IMG/VR virus record: IMGVR_UViG_3300030098_001309
Span: 1 to 48,298 of that record
DNA length: 48,298 bases
Strand: one strand, 5' to 3'
Source of the DNA: a virus
How positions within the stretch are numbered: the stretch's first letter is position 1; every line of letters begins with the position of its first letter. The notes beneath the pieces were generated by a model. The model was not told the DNA's origin and searched no databases. It worked only from the letters and a program-made list of their open reading frames with translations. Both the position numbers and the translations under genes were made by a program. Below are positions 1-8,257 of the stretch, in pieces.

Positions 1-585
1 GAGCCACCTAACTGTGAATATATTATTCAAAGTTACGACACAGCATTCTTGAAGTCAGAGATGGCTGACTATTCTGCTATAACTACATGGGGAGTGTTTT
101 ACCCAGAAGGTAGACTAGGCGGTGACGAGATTTATAACGGTGACGCACCCCATATTATTCTACTCGACGTGGTTAAAGGTAAGTACAATTTTCCAGAACT
201 CAAGGGACAAGCGTTCAAACAATATGAGCACTGGTCACCAGACGTAGTGATAATAGAAGGTAAGGCATCCGGTATGCCCTTAACCCAAGAATTACGCAAC
301 GTAGGTATTCCGGTCCAAAACTTCACGCCCTCTAAAGGTAGCGATAAAGTTGCAAGAGTCAATAGTTGTGCACCGTTATTTGAGTCTGGTATGGTTTGGC
401 ACCCTGATACTACTTGGGCACATGACGTTATTGAGGAATGCGCAGCTTTCCCTGCGGGTGATCACGATGACTTAGTTGACTCAACCACTCAAGCACTTAT
501 GCGTTTTAGACAGGGTGGGTTTATTAAACTGCCCACGGACTACGAGGAAGAAGTTTTATACCGAAAGAAAATAAGTTATTATTGA
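1..585 (+). CDS. terL: Terminase large subunit, C-terminal nuclease part (5' truncated by window)
   Basis: The frame is open from base 1, so only the last 194 residues are seen. The protein is the motor-nuclease that pumps DNA into the procapsid and cuts concatemers. The visible part is the RNase H-like nuclease domain. The first acidic residue lies in the SYDTAF strand near the window edge, a second in the strand VVIIEGKASG, and a third in the helix motif HDDLVDSTTQAL near the end. This is the usual D...E/D...D arrangement. The ATPase domain and the small subunit must lie outside the window. It is followed directly by the portal gene, the usual order. The identification is firm; the start is unknown. 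Confidence 0.93.
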   Translation, partial: EPPNCEYIIQSYDTAFLKSEMADYSAITTWGVFYPEGRLGGDEIYNGDAPHIILLDVVKGKYNFPELKGQAFKQYEHWSPDVVIIEGKASGMPLTQELRNVGIPVQNFTPSKGSDKVARVNSCAPLFESGMVWHPDTTWAHDVIEECAAFPAGDHDDLVDSTTQALMRFRQGGFIKLPTDYEEEVLYRKKISYY

Positions 586-604
586 GACATAGGAACCCAA
601 TACT

Positions 605-3004
605 ATGGCAATAGAAGTTCAAAGATTTCCCAATCAAGGTAGTCCTCTACTCGTAGAAGAAGAGGAGGAACTAATAGTACAACTGCCGGATGAGGAAGAC
701 TCGGAAGGCGGCGTCGAGTTCCAAGTAGGGCAAGACGGTGAAATGCTGCCCATGCCAGAAATGGCAGCAATGCAAGAACAAGAACACAACATGAACTTAG
801 CCATGGTGCTAGATGAAAGTTCTTTAAATGAGGTTTCATCAGAACTTATGGGTTCTTTTGAAGAAGATAAAGAGTCAAGACACGAGTGGCTAACCACATT
901 CAGTGACGGTTTAGACCTTTTAGGCATAAAATCAGAAGACCGTGACATGCCTTTTCCTGGTGCTAGTGGGGTAACTCACCCATTATTGTCAGAAGCAGCC
1001 ACTCAATTTCAAGCCCAAGCGTATAAAGAGCTGTTACCGCCCAACGGTCCAGTCAATACAAAGATCGTAGGACTAGAAACTCCCGAAATAATGGCACAAT
1101 CTCAACGTGTCAAGGAGTTTATGAATTACCAAATCACAGAAGTGATGCAAGAATACGATCCAGACATGGATAGTTTGCTTTTTTACCTACCTTTGGCGGG
1201 TTCTGCCTTCAAAAAAGTCTATTTTGACTCATTATTAGGCCGCGCAACGTCGGCTTTTGTAAAAGCGGAGAATTTAGTCGTCAGTTATGACACAACTAAC
1301 CTAGAAACGTCGCCAAGAATCACTCATGTCATTAATATGACCGGAAATGACATCAGAAAAATGCAATTAAACGGTATTTACCGAGATATTCCGCTTGGTT
1401 CGGCTGGAGAGGGTGAATATGACGAAGCAAAAGAGAAAATAGACGAATTACAAGGACTCAGTAAGCCTAGTAGCGACTATAACGAGTATACGTTACTAGA
1501 AATACACGTCGATTTAGAGTTAGAAGGCGTAGATGAGTATGATTTTGCTGTTCCGTACATAGTTACCATGCTCGAGGACTCAAATGAAGTCCTCAGTATA
1601 CGTCGAAACTGGGCCATAACCGACGAATTATTCCGTAAAAAAGAGTATTTTGTACACTATAAATTCCTTCCAGGACTCGGTTTTTACGGTTTCGGCTTGA
1701 TTCACATGATTGGTGGGTTGACTAAGTCAACAACCTCTATTTTACGTCAGTTGATTGATGCGGGTACGCTCAGCAATTTACCCGCAGGGTTCAAGGCACG
1801 TGGTATGCGGGTGCAAGGAGAAGATGAGCCATTACGACCGGGAGAGTTTAGAGATGTAGATGTTCCTGGTGGTGCTATTAGAGATGCGTTAATGCCGCTG
1901 CCCTATAAAGAACCAAGCAATGTTCTTAGTCAGTTATTGGGAATATTGATTGATTCAGGCAGAAGGTTCGCTAGCATTGCAGACATGCAGGTTGGGGATA
2001 TCGGCAGTCAACAACTACCAGTAGGCACAACCGTAGCAATGCTAGAGCGCGGCACAAAAGTTATGTCAGCTATACATAAGCGGCTGCATTTTGCTCAAAG
2101 AAAAGAGTTTCGTCTCTTGGCTGGTGTATTCTCAAGGTCCCTTCCACCTAGCTATCCCTACCCCGTAGCTAACGCCAGTCAAGAGATCAAACAAGTAGAC
2201 TTTGATGATCGTATAGATATACTTCCGGTTAGTGACCCTAATATATTCAGTATGGCACAACGAGTCATGCTAGCTCAGCAAGAGTTACAAATGGCCCAAG
2301 CCGCACCGGATATTCACAATTTACGAGAAGCGTACAAAAGAATGTACGAAGCATTAGAGGTCAAAAATATTGAACTACTCTTACCTGAACCAGCTGAGGT
2401 TCCACCAAGAGACCCAATAAGCGAACAACAATCTGCAATAATGGGACAACCTATAAAGGCGTTTGAGTTTCAAAACCATGATGCGTACATCGGTGCCCAT
2501 AGTGCCTTTTTACAAAACCCGCAAATGCAGCAAAACCCTGTGGCTCTTCAAGCTATCTCAGCTAACATACAAGAACACACAGCCATGGGGTATAAACAAC
2601 AGATTGAACAAGTCCTCGGCCAGCAGTTACCACCTCTTGATCAAATGCAACAAATGCCGCCAGAGCAAGCGCAACAATTGATGAATGAGATAGCACTAGC
2701 AGCGGCCAATGCTGCTCAACAGGTAACAGGTCAACAACAAGCATTGATACAAGCTCAACAAAATGCTCAAGTAGACCCAATAGTTCAATTGAAGCAACAA
2801 GAACTTGAGCAGAAGGCTCAGGCTGACGCTTTACGAAGCGAAGTAGATTTAGCTAAAATAGAATCACAAGAGTCGATAGCAGAAATGAAAGTAGCTCAAG
2901 ACAGAGAAGAAGCACTACTCAGAGCTCAAGGAGATATTAATAAAACGTATGGTCAAATATTAAGAGATGTTCGATCATCCGATTCAACAACAAAAGGTGC
3001 GTAA
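605..3004 (+). CDS. Portal protein
   Basis: This 799-residue protein is the putative dodecameric portal at the head vertex, through which DNA enters and leaves. It follows terminase with a 19-base gap, the canonical position. The N-terminus is very acidic (EEEEE and DEED runs). The middle has a mixed alpha/beta body with the segment RNWAITDELFRKKEYFVHYK and the phrase LPGLGFYGFGLIH, a pattern seen in podovirus portals. The C-terminal roughly 170 residues are rich in Gln, Ala and Met and look like a long coiled coil, which would fit a P22-type portal barrel. The size is a little larger than the P22 portal. Family placement rests on pattern and gene order, not an alignment. Confidence 0.85.
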   Translation: MAIEVQRFPNQGSPLLVEEEEELIVQLPDEEDSEGGVEFQVGQDGEMLPMPEMAAMQEQEHNMNLAMVLDESSLNEVSSELMGSFEEDKESRHEWLTTFSDGLDLLGIKSEDRDMPFPGASGVTHPLLSEAATQFQAQAYKELLPPNGPVNTKIVGLETPEIMAQSQRVKEFMNYQITEVMQEYDPDMDSLLFYLPLAGSAFKKVYFDSLLGRATSAFVKAENLVVSYDTTNLETSPRITHVINMTGNDIRKMQLNGIYRDIPLGSAGEGEYDEAKEKIDELQGLSKPSSDYNEYTLLEIHVDLELEGVDEYDFAVPYIVTMLEDSNEVLSIRRNWAITDELFRKKEYFVHYKFLPGLGFYGFGLIHMIGGLTKSTTSILRQLIDAGTLSNLPAGFKARGMRVQGEDEPLRPGEFRDVDVPGGAIRDALMPLPYKEPSNVLSQLLGILIDSGRRFASIADMQVGDIGSQQLPVGTTVAMLERGTKVMSAIHKRLHFAQRKEFRLLAGVFSRSLPPSYPYPVANASQEIKQVDFDDRIDILPVSDPNIFSMAQRVMLAQQELQMAQAAPDIHNLREAYKRMYEALEVKNIELLLPEPAEVPPRDPISEQQSAIMGQPIKAFEFQNHDAYIGAHSAFLQNPQMQQNPVALQAISANIQEHTAMGYKQQIEQVLGQQLPPLDQMQQMPPEQAQQLMNEIALAAANAAQQVTGQQQALIQAQQNAQVDPIVQLKQQELEQKAQADALRSEVDLAKIESQESIAEMKVAQDREEALLRAQGDINKTYGQILRDVRSSDSTTKGA

Positions 3005-3202
3005 ATGAAAGATACAACTAAATACAAAAGTGTGAGCTTTCCTGCTCCTAAAAAGATTAATCTAGCTGAACCAGTTAAAGGAACAACAATTCTTAACTCA
3101 ACCAGCAAAAGCGTTTTTGGTCTTGGGCAAAAAACAGTCCAAGGTAAAGGTGCTGCTACAAAAGGCACAAAATTTAATACGAGTCCTAGCGGAGCAAGAT
3201 AA
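3005..3202 (+). CDS. Small basic protein of unknown function
   Basis: A 65-residue lysine-, serine- and threonine-rich protein begins at the base after the portal stop. It is the first of a run of small basic proteins between portal and co-chaperonin. Segments such as TKYKSVSFPAPKK and KGAATKGTKFNTSPSGAR show no hydrophobic core, so it is probably extended or disordered. The following gene shares its KYK/KTSKYK composition. Location within the head module suggests a minor head or DNA-contacting protein, but there is no motif to support a function. Confidence 0.7.
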   Translation: MKDTTKYKSVSFPAPKKINLAEPVKGTTILNSTSKSVFGLGQKTVQGKGAATKGTKFNTSPSGAR

Positions 3203-3345
3203 TGAACAAGAAAACAAGTAAATACAAAACTACAGGCGGTAAACGCAAAGGTATGATGATGGGCGGTGGTGCTAAAAAGACTAAATATAAAGCAACGGGC
3301 GGCATGCGCAGCGGCATGAAAAAAGGTGGAAGGGCTAAAAAATAA
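3202..3345 (+). CDS. Tiny Lys/Gly-rich repeat protein
   Basis: This 47-residue reading frame starts at an ATG that overlaps the previous stop by one base and ends by overlapping the next ATG by one base, so it is tightly coupled in the operon. It is built from two related halves, KTSKYKTTGGKRKGMMMGG and KKTKYKATGGMRSGMKKGG, nearly all Lys, Arg, Gly, Met and Thr. Such composition suggests nucleic-acid binding or a disordered internal head component. No family is recognised. The coupled overlaps at both ends are the main reason to call it real. Confidence 0.7.
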   Translation: MNKKTSKYKTTGGKRKGMMMGGGAKKTKYKATGGMRSGMKKGGRAKK

Positions 3346-3674
3346 TGGCTAAAAGTAAAAGACCAGGACTCTGGGCCAACATCCACGCTAAACGTAAAAG
3401 AATCGCTGCAGGAAGCGGTGAACGAATGCGTAAAAAAGGCGAGAAAGGTGCCCCAACAGAAGCAAACATAAAAGCTGCCCAAGGTAAAAAATACGGTGGC
3501 GAAATGCTGAAAGAAGTACCTAAAGACAATAAAGGTCTTCGTAAGCTACCTAAAGAAGTAAGAAATCGTATGGGTTTTATGAACACAGGCGGCGAAGCTA
3601 AAATCAGAAAATCTAAGCATCGGGGTTGTGGTGCAGTAATGTCGGACAGAAGAAAGACCACTAAACACTGTTAA
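3345..3674 (+). CDS. Small basic conserved phage protein (KRPGLWANIHAKRKRI type)
   Basis: This is a 109-residue strongly basic protein. Its N-terminus, with RPGLWANIHAKRKRIAAGSGERM and GEKGAPTEA, matches a short conserved pattern I associate with many marine phage head modules, always without assigned function. The C-terminal half contains a GFMNTGGEAKIRKSKHRGCGAVMSD segment, which looks like a second short module common in phage proteins (GGGxK...RGCGxVM). The gene overlaps its upstream neighbour by one base and abuts the next. A role in the head, possibly DNA contact or assembly, is inference from position and charge. Confidence 0.75.
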   Translation: MAKSKRPGLWANIHAKRKRIAAGSGERMRKKGEKGAPTEANIKAAQGKKYGGEMLKEVPKDNKGLRKLPKEVRNRMGFMNTGGEAKIRKSKHRGCGAVMSDRRKTTKHC

Positions 3675-4343
3675 ATGCCCTACCTGATCAGTAACATTCC
3701 TCACTTTAAATGCTGGGTGAGGAAGGAGTTTACTGCTAATCATGAAGACTACCACCAAGAATACCTACACGCTTTAGCTATAGCCGTTAATACCATACCC
3801 GACCGATCTCTCAGTTTTCAAGTTGTTTTCACAGGCGCAGAAGTTCAGGGAACAAAAGAAAAGAATACGCATGGCGGTGCTATGTGGGCAAGAATGCCTA
3901 TACAGGGGTTAATAGCCGATATCCCAGTTGACGAGTGGGGAGAACCCATGGAAGATCATTTAGCACAACCGTGGGATTGTGAAGCTAGACACCATTCTGT
4001 TGTAGTTATGGATAGGGTAAGTTCTTCCCCGTGGTTAGCTAAAATAGATGGGGATTTTTACAGAGCGAAATATATGTTCACTGTAGACTACACAGATAAC
4101 TCTATAGCTGATGACCCTGCTCAACATAAACAGTCTCATGTGATGTACATCACAGAAGATTGTAAATGGAAAGGAAATTTAGTAGCATTACCGAACAACA
4201 GAGTCAGAGCAACCAGCCCAGCTCTGTGGGTGACAGGAGAAGGAGCTCCAGATTTCACACCTTCTCAGTATATTCACTCAGCCGAGGGCCATGAAAGTTA
4301 TCTCGACCCTGCTATAACTTTTAACAATTTATACGAAGATTGA
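3675..4343 (+). CDS. Conserved phage protein of unknown function
   Basis: A 222-residue protein begins immediately after the previous stop. The opening PYLISNIPHFKCWVRKEF and the phrase FQVVFTGAEVQG...GGAMWARMPI recall a conserved hypothetical protein seen in cyanophages and other marine phages beside portal or capsid genes. It appears to be a single globular domain with many aromatic residues and no membrane segment. The acidic, Trp-rich centre contrasts with the basic neighbours. No catalytic motif is evident. A structural or assembly role is likely from context only. Confidence 0.75.
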   Translation: MPYLISNIPHFKCWVRKEFTANHEDYHQEYLHALAIAVNTIPDRSLSFQVVFTGAEVQGTKEKNTHGGAMWARMPIQGLIADIPVDEWGEPMEDHLAQPWDCEARHHSVVVMDRVSSSPWLAKIDGDFYRAKYMFTVDYTDNSIADDPAQHKQSHVMYITEDCKWKGNLVALPNNRVRATSPALWVTGEGAPDFTPSQYIHSAEGHESYLDPAITFNNLYED

Positions 4344-4344
4344 A

Positions 4345-4617
4345 ATGGCTGAATATCAAGGTAAAAAAGTAACACTCAATAGACCAAGAGCTATTCGTAA
4401 AGGTGAGCCTGGATACGGTAAAAAACGCAAAGTTGTTTTTGTTGGTCAGTGTAGTAGCGGTGGTAATAGAATTAAACGTATCACGTTTGGTGACGCTAAT
4501 CTAGGTATGCACAAAGAAAACAAAAAACGTAAGAAATCTTATTGTGCTCGCAGTGGCGGCATAAAAAGCGATAGGTGTAGTGCTAACTATTGGGCACGTA
4601 GAGACTGGAACTGTTAG
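4345..4617 (+). CDS. Small basic cysteine-containing conserved phage protein
   Basis: This 90-residue basic protein has four cysteines, at QCSSG, SYCARSG, DRCSANYW and the final WNC. The segment RIKRITFGDANLGMHKENKKRKKSYCARSGG followed by ANYWARRDW resembles a widespread small phage protein with the pattern VTFGDPN...RKAFRARH...ARYWSC, which is usually unannotated. The cysteines could bind a metal, though the spacing is irregular. It starts one base after the preceding stop and is the last of the basic cluster before the co-chaperonin region. Confidence 0.75.
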   Translation: MAEYQGKKVTLNRPRAIRKGEPGYGKKRKVVFVGQCSSGGNRIKRITFGDANLGMHKENKKRKKSYCARSGGIKSDRCSANYWARRDWNC

Positions 4618-4818
4618 GTGGACCCACTTTATATAATAGATAAAGCACTAAGGGAATTGAGACAAAGACAAGAAGACCTAACAGAAGTTTTAGTGACCGG
4701 AGGAGTAAAAGACTGGGAGGCTTATCAAAAAATTTTGGGTGAACTATCAGGTCTAAGTTCAGCCGAAAGAATCATAATAGACCTGCAAAACATCAGGGAG
4801 CAAGAAGATGTCAATTGA
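4618..4818 (+). CDS. Small helical protein, GTG start
   Basis: This 66-residue acidic, all-helical-looking protein has heptad-like Leu/Ile spacing (YIIDKALRELRQRQEDLTEVL and AERIIIDLQNIREQED). The start is a GTG directly behind the preceding TAG stop, implying translational coupling. Its end overlaps the ATG of the co-chaperonin gene by 11 bases. I do not recognise a specific family. The likely role is a small coiled-coil structural or accessory factor. Confidence 0.65.
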   Translation: MDPLYIIDKALRELRQRQEDLTEVLVTGGVKDWEAYQKILGELSGLSSAERIIIDLQNIREQEDVN

Positions 4819-5233
4819 TGCAACAAAACCGATACCGGACCATGTAGAAATGGTGAGAAATGTCGAAACTAAAAAAGAGTTTGATCCAGAAACTGTTCAC
4901 GAAGAAATATCTAAACTGCCTTCGCCCACAGGGTACAGGTTGTTGATACTTCCTTTCAGTCAAAAAACAGTAACTAAAGGTGGAATCCATTTAGCTGAGT
5001 CTTACGTTGAAAAAGAAAGACTAGCTACGAATGTCGGTTTCGTAATATCCTTAGGACCAGATGCTTATAAAGATCAAGATAAATTTCCTAACGGTCCGTG
5101 GTGTAAGGAAAAAGACTGGATTATTTTTGGCAGATACGCAGGAGCCAGAATCAAAATAGATGGTGGTGACCTGCGCTTACTAAACGATGATGAAATATTA
5201 GCGGTTATCGAAAACCCAGAAGATGTAGAGTAA
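4808..5233 (+). CDS. GroES/Cpn10-like co-chaperonin
   Basis: The 141-residue protein has a core at about residues 38-135, close to the usual 95-100 residues of Cpn10, preceded by a roughly 38-residue charged extension. The core shows GYRLLILP (first beta strand), a mobile-loop-like segment SQKTVTKGGIHLAE where GGIHL corresponds to the GGIVL groove-binding tripeptide, VGFVISLGP, the dome-proximal DWIIFGRYAGARIKIDG and a closing DDEILAVIE. Cpn10 rings cap host GroEL; T4 gp31 does this to fold the capsid protein. Here the gene lies upstream of the scaffold and capsid genes, which fits a capsid-folding role. No GroEL gene is present. Confidence 0.88.
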   Translation: MSIDATKPIPDHVEMVRNVETKKEFDPETVHEEISKLPSPTGYRLLILPFSQKTVTKGGIHLAESYVEKERLATNVGFVISLGPDAYKDQDKFPNGPWCKEKDWIIFGRYAGARIKIDGGDLRLLNDDEILAVIENPEDVE

Positions 5234-5256
5234 TCACGCAACAAAAGGAGAACTAC

Positions 5257-6174
5257 ATGGCTGACCCCATGCAAGCAGAAGAAGCGGTAGAGGTTGAGAT
5301 AGAACCTCTTGAAAACGAAGAGGTTGAGACAGAGCAAGAGACACAACAGGTAGAACCTGTTGAACCTCAAGAATCAGTTGGTGAAAAATCAGACGAAGAT
5401 GAGATAGCTGATTATAGCGAATCTGTTAAAAAACGAATCAATAAGCTAACGTATAAGATTCGTGAATCAGAAAGACGAGAAGCTGCCGCTATTGAGTATG
5501 CTAAAAATGTTCAAGAAAAATTAAACAGTACTCAGGCGTCACTTTCACAAAAAGATAAAAACCTATATGATGAATACAGTGCAAGAGTTGAAAGCCAACT
5601 TGCGTCTGCTGAAGATCGTTATAAAAAAGCACACGATCTCGGAGAAACAGATGAAATGTTGGCGGCACAAAAGGATGTGGCCACACTTGCTGTTGAGCTC
5701 GAAAGTTTAAATCGAGTTAAGAATCAACAACAGCATACTGAGCAACCAGTTGAAGTTCAACAACCTCAACAACAGTTTGTTCAACAACCGCAACCCCAAG
5801 TTCAACAACCGCCACAACCTGACTCAAAAGCACAGGATTGGGCGAAAAAGAATGAATGGTTTGGAAACGATTTGGCTATGACTACGAGTGCTTTCGCTTT
5901 TCATAGACAGTTGGTTGAAAATGAAGGATTTGATCCAGCTTCTGATGATTATTATCAAGAAGTTGATAGAAGAATGGCAGAGGCTTTTCCCCACAAATAC
6001 GGAGGAAAAGACTCACCAGTAACGAACGTTCAAGAGAATGTTGTTAATTCTAGCAGAGGAGTTAGAAGTGGAACAGGAAAAGGACGCACAGTCAAGTTAA
6101 CACCGAGTGAGGTTGCAATAGCAAAAAGACTCGGAGTACCACTTGAAGAATACGCTAAACACGTCAAAAGATAG
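5257..6174 (+). CDS. Putative scaffolding protein
   Basis: The 305-residue protein is very acidic at the N-terminus, has a long predicted coiled coil at about residues 45-155 (SVKKRINKLTYKIRESERRE, then AKNVQEKLNSTQASLSQKD), a Gln/Pro/Val-rich linker at about 160-190 (repeats of QQPQ/VQQP), and a basic C-terminus (GRTVKLTPSEVAIAKRLG...YAKHVKR). This acidic/coiled-coil/basic-tail layout and its place two genes before the capsid gene match phage scaffolding proteins, whose basic helix docks on the capsid shell. AAGGAG precedes the ATG. No protease domain is visible. The call is mainly from architecture and context. Confidence 0.78.
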   Translation: MADPMQAEEAVEVEIEPLENEEVETEQETQQVEPVEPQESVGEKSDEDEIADYSESVKKRINKLTYKIRESERREAAAIEYAKNVQEKLNSTQASLSQKDKNLYDEYSARVESQLASAEDRYKKAHDLGETDEMLAAQKDVATLAVELESLNRVKNQQQHTEQPVEVQQPQQQFVQQPQPQVQQPPQPDSKAQDWAKKNEWFGNDLAMTTSAFAFHRQLVENEGFDPASDDYYQEVDRRMAEAFPHKYGGKDSPVTNVQENVVNSSRGVRSGTGKGRTVKLTPSEVAIAKRLGVPLEEYAKHVKR

Positions 6175-6182
6175 GAGATAAA

Positions 6183-6656
6183 ATGGTAGATAAAAATACC
6201 GCTACAGATCGAGCTCCACGATCTGCTGATAGTCGAGCTAAAGAAGCTCGCCCAAAACCATGGCAACCACCGTCTTTATTAGACGCACCAACGCCACCAC
6301 CAGGTTATGTGTACAGATGGCTACGCGAATCTATGGTAGGACAAGATGACAAAGCGAATATGTCTAAACGTATTCGTGAAGGATGGGAACCTGTTCGATC
6401 AGATGACCACCCTGAGTTTGAAGCACCGACTATAGAGGAAGGTAAACATACAGGCGTAATCGGAGTAGGTGGGTTATTGCTCGCAAAAATGCCAGTCGAA
6501 ACCGTCAACCAAAGGCGTGATTATTATAATCAAATGGCTACACAACAAATGGAAGCCGTCGACTCAAATTTGATGCGAGAAAGTGACAATAGAATGCCTC
6601 TCAGCAACCCTGAGAGGAGAACTCAAGTCACATTTGGTAAAGGAGGCGGTTCTTAA
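6183..6656 (+). CDS. Conserved head-module protein of unknown function
   Basis: This 157-residue hydrophilic protein lies between scaffold and decoration candidates, with AGGAG eight bases before the ATG. It has a proline-rich stretch (PKPWQPPSLLDAPTPPPGY) followed by YRWLRESMVGQDDKANMSKRIREGWEPV, a phrase I associate with unannotated proteins of marine phage head modules. The rest is charged, and the tail is glycine-rich. It may be a minor capsid or assembly factor. No motif allows a firmer call. Confidence 0.72.
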   Translation: MVDKNTATDRAPRSADSRAKEARPKPWQPPSLLDAPTPPPGYVYRWLRESMVGQDDKANMSKRIREGWEPVRSDDHPEFEAPTIEEGKHTGVIGVGGLLLAKMPVETVNQRRDYYNQMATQQMEAVDSNLMRESDNRMPLSNPERRTQVTFGKGGGS

Positions 6657-6662
6657 GAACCG
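6647..6662 (+). terminator. Perfect palindrome/hairpin at gene end, weak terminator candidate
   Basis: CGGTTC-TTAA-GAACCG straddles the stop codon of the preceding gene and is followed by a T-rich but interrupted stretch (TTAATTTTAT). It could be a leaky intrinsic terminator or an mRNA-processing hairpin that sets the level of the decoration and capsid messages. A TATAAT hexamer lies just downstream at 6670-6675, but I see no convincing -35 partner. Confidence 0.4.
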
Positions 6663-6695
6663 TTAATTTTATAATTGGCTTTTAAGGTGAATTAA

Positions 6696-7238
6696 ATGGC
6701 GAATGTCAACGACCCAAATGGATTCACACCAGCATATCATATGTCTGGAGGCACAATACGCCCTTCTGAGTTTCCTATTCAAAGTGGTGCTACTGGCGAT
6801 ATCTTTTCAGGTGACGTCGTGAAGCTCACAAGTGGATATGTACTTCAAGGAGGAGCAACTGATGCTCCACTAGGCGTATTTGGTGGCTGTGAATACCAAA
6901 ACACTTCCGGGGAGGTAATCTTCACAAGAAGATTTGTCTCTGGTACAACAACTCTAGGTTCTGCAAATGTAAAAGCATATGTGTATGCTGATCCTAACAT
7001 CGTTTATGAAGCCCAGTTTACTGGGACTCCTTCACAAACAGATGTAGGAAAAGTACACACTATCTCTACAACTGCAGGTGATAGTAACAACAACCGTTCG
7101 AAAGAAGGTGTGACTACGACTACCGCTAGTGGTATAGCGAAGTTAGTGGCTTATGTGGATCGTCCAGATAATTCCGCTAATGCGCAATACGCTCGTGGGT
7201 ATTTCATATTCCCAGCTTCTACTTACGGTAACGACTAA
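6696..7238 (+). CDS. Putative head decoration/stabilisation protein
   Basis: The 180-residue protein is rich in Gly, Thr, Ser and Val with predicted beta strands (DIFSGDVVKLTSGYVLQGG, VKAYVYADPNIVYEAQF) and sits directly before the major capsid gene. The pattern MANxNxPNGFTPAYHxSGG...I.SG.AT.IF.GDVV resembles small structural proteins next to capsid genes in other podoviruses. A trimeric decoration or cement protein is the most likely role, but this rests on position and composition. AAGGTGA precedes the ATG. The gap to the capsid gene is only 13 bases and carries that gene's ribosome binding site. Confidence 0.68.
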   Translation: MANVNDPNGFTPAYHMSGGTIRPSEFPIQSGATGDIFSGDVVKLTSGYVLQGGATDAPLGVFGGCEYQNTSGEVIFTRRFVSGTTTLGSANVKAYVYADPNIVYEAQFTGTPSQTDVGKVHTISTTAGDSNNNRSKEGVTTTTASGIAKLVAYVDRPDNSANAQYARGYFIFPASTYGND

Positions 7239-7251
7239 GAGGTGATTAGAA

Positions 7252-8160
7252 GTGGCTATTAATAGAGCACAACTGGTAAAGGAACTCGAGCCAGGACTGA
7301 ATGCACTTTTTGGTCTTGAGTACAATCGTTACGAGAATGAGCACTCTGAAATTTTCGATACAGAATCTTCAGATCGTGCTTTCGAGGAAGAGGTGATGTT
7401 ATCCGGCTTTGCGCAAGCTCCCGTTAAAGGAGAAGGTGCAGCGGTAAGTTACGATACAGCACAAGAAACTTTCACATCTCGTTACACTCACGAAACCATA
7501 GCTTTGGCTTTCTCTTTGACAGAAGAAGCTATCGAAGATAATCTCTACGATACGCTTTCCTCTAGATACACGAGAGCTTTAGCTAGATCAATGGCTAACA
7601 CGAAGCAAGTAAAAGCTGCTAACGTGCTTAACAATGGTTTTTCAACCTCCTTCCCAGGAGGCGACGGTAAACCTCTCATGACAACTGATCATCCAACCTT
7701 AACGGCTGGCGATCTTTCTAATGAGCCAAGCACAGCAGCCGATCTAAACGAAACTTCGTTAGAAAATGCGCTGATTGATATCTCCTCATTTAAAGATGAG
7801 AGAGGAATCAAAGTTAACGTTCAAGCCAGAAAACTGATTATTCCCCCTCAACTACAATTTGTAGCAGACAGGATATTAAATTCTCCTGGTAGGGTGGCAA
7901 CTTCAGACAACGACATCAACGCCATGAGAAACATGGGGATGTTGCCAGAAGGCTATACCGTTAACCATTACTTGACCGATACAGATGCATTCTTTATCAA
8001 AACCGATGCACCGAATGGGTTGAAGCACTTCGAAAGAGCTGCTATGACTACTGGTATGGAAGGAGACTTCGAAACTGGTAACGTTCGATACAAGGCGAGA
8101 GAAAGATACTCTTTCGGATTCAGTGATTGGCGTGGAATCTACGGATCTCCTGGTGCCTAG
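7252..8160 (+). CDS. Major capsid protein (HK97 fold, Mu-type major head family)
   Basis: This 302-residue protein is the likely shell subunit. It has the layout of the Mu-like major head family: a helical N-terminus, an E-loop-like region around TAQETFTSRYTHETIALAFSLTEEAIED, then a spine helix (SRYTRALARSMANTKQVKAANVLNNGF) and the phrase GDGKPLMTTDHPTL, which is typical of this family, then RKLIIPPQLQFVADRIL and the C-terminal RYKARERYSFGFSDWRGIYGS. The start is GTG, supported by an excellent GAGGTGAT ribosome site eight bases upstream; the next in-frame ATG is about 48 codons in. A strong terminator follows. Confidence 0.92.
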   Translation: MAINRAQLVKELEPGLNALFGLEYNRYENEHSEIFDTESSDRAFEEEVMLSGFAQAPVKGEGAAVSYDTAQETFTSRYTHETIALAFSLTEEAIEDNLYDTLSSRYTRALARSMANTKQVKAANVLNNGFSTSFPGGDGKPLMTTDHPTLTAGDLSNEPSTAADLNETSLENALIDISSFKDERGIKVNVQARKLIIPPQLQFVADRILNSPGRVATSDNDINAMRNMGMLPEGYTVNHYLTDTDAFFIKTDAPNGLKHFERAAMTTGMEGDFETGNVRYKARERYSFGFSDWRGIYGSPGA

Positions 8161-8162
8161 TA

Positions 8163-8180
8163 CAGTTTCCTTGTAAACTG
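8163..8180 (+). other. Small hairpin ahead of the capsid terminator
   Basis: CAGTTT and AAACTG (8163-8168 and 8175-8180) can form a 6-bp stem directly between the capsid stop codon and the main terminator hairpin. It may protect the 3' end of the capsid mRNA or be incidental. Confidence 0.35.
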
Positions 8181-8184
8181 GTTA

Positions 8185-8214
8185 GAAAGGGATCTTCGGA
8201 TCCCTTTCTTTTTT
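8185..8214 (+). terminator. Strong rho-independent terminator after capsid gene
   Basis: A perfect 10-bp stem, GAAAGGGATC with GATCCCTTTC, closes a very stable TTCG tetraloop and is followed directly by six T residues. This is a textbook intrinsic terminator. It closes the packaging/head operon and isolates the capsid transcript from the following structural genes, so a new promoter is expected between here and 8316. Confidence 0.92.
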
Positions 8215-8257
8215 AAAATATCTACTATAGAATATTTTTTCTAGGTATCAACCACTG

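Noticed and set aside
603-948. Long minus-strand reading frames under the portal gene
   Set aside because: They lie opposite the strongly coding portal sequence and show Ser/Leu-rich composition typical of antisense shadows.
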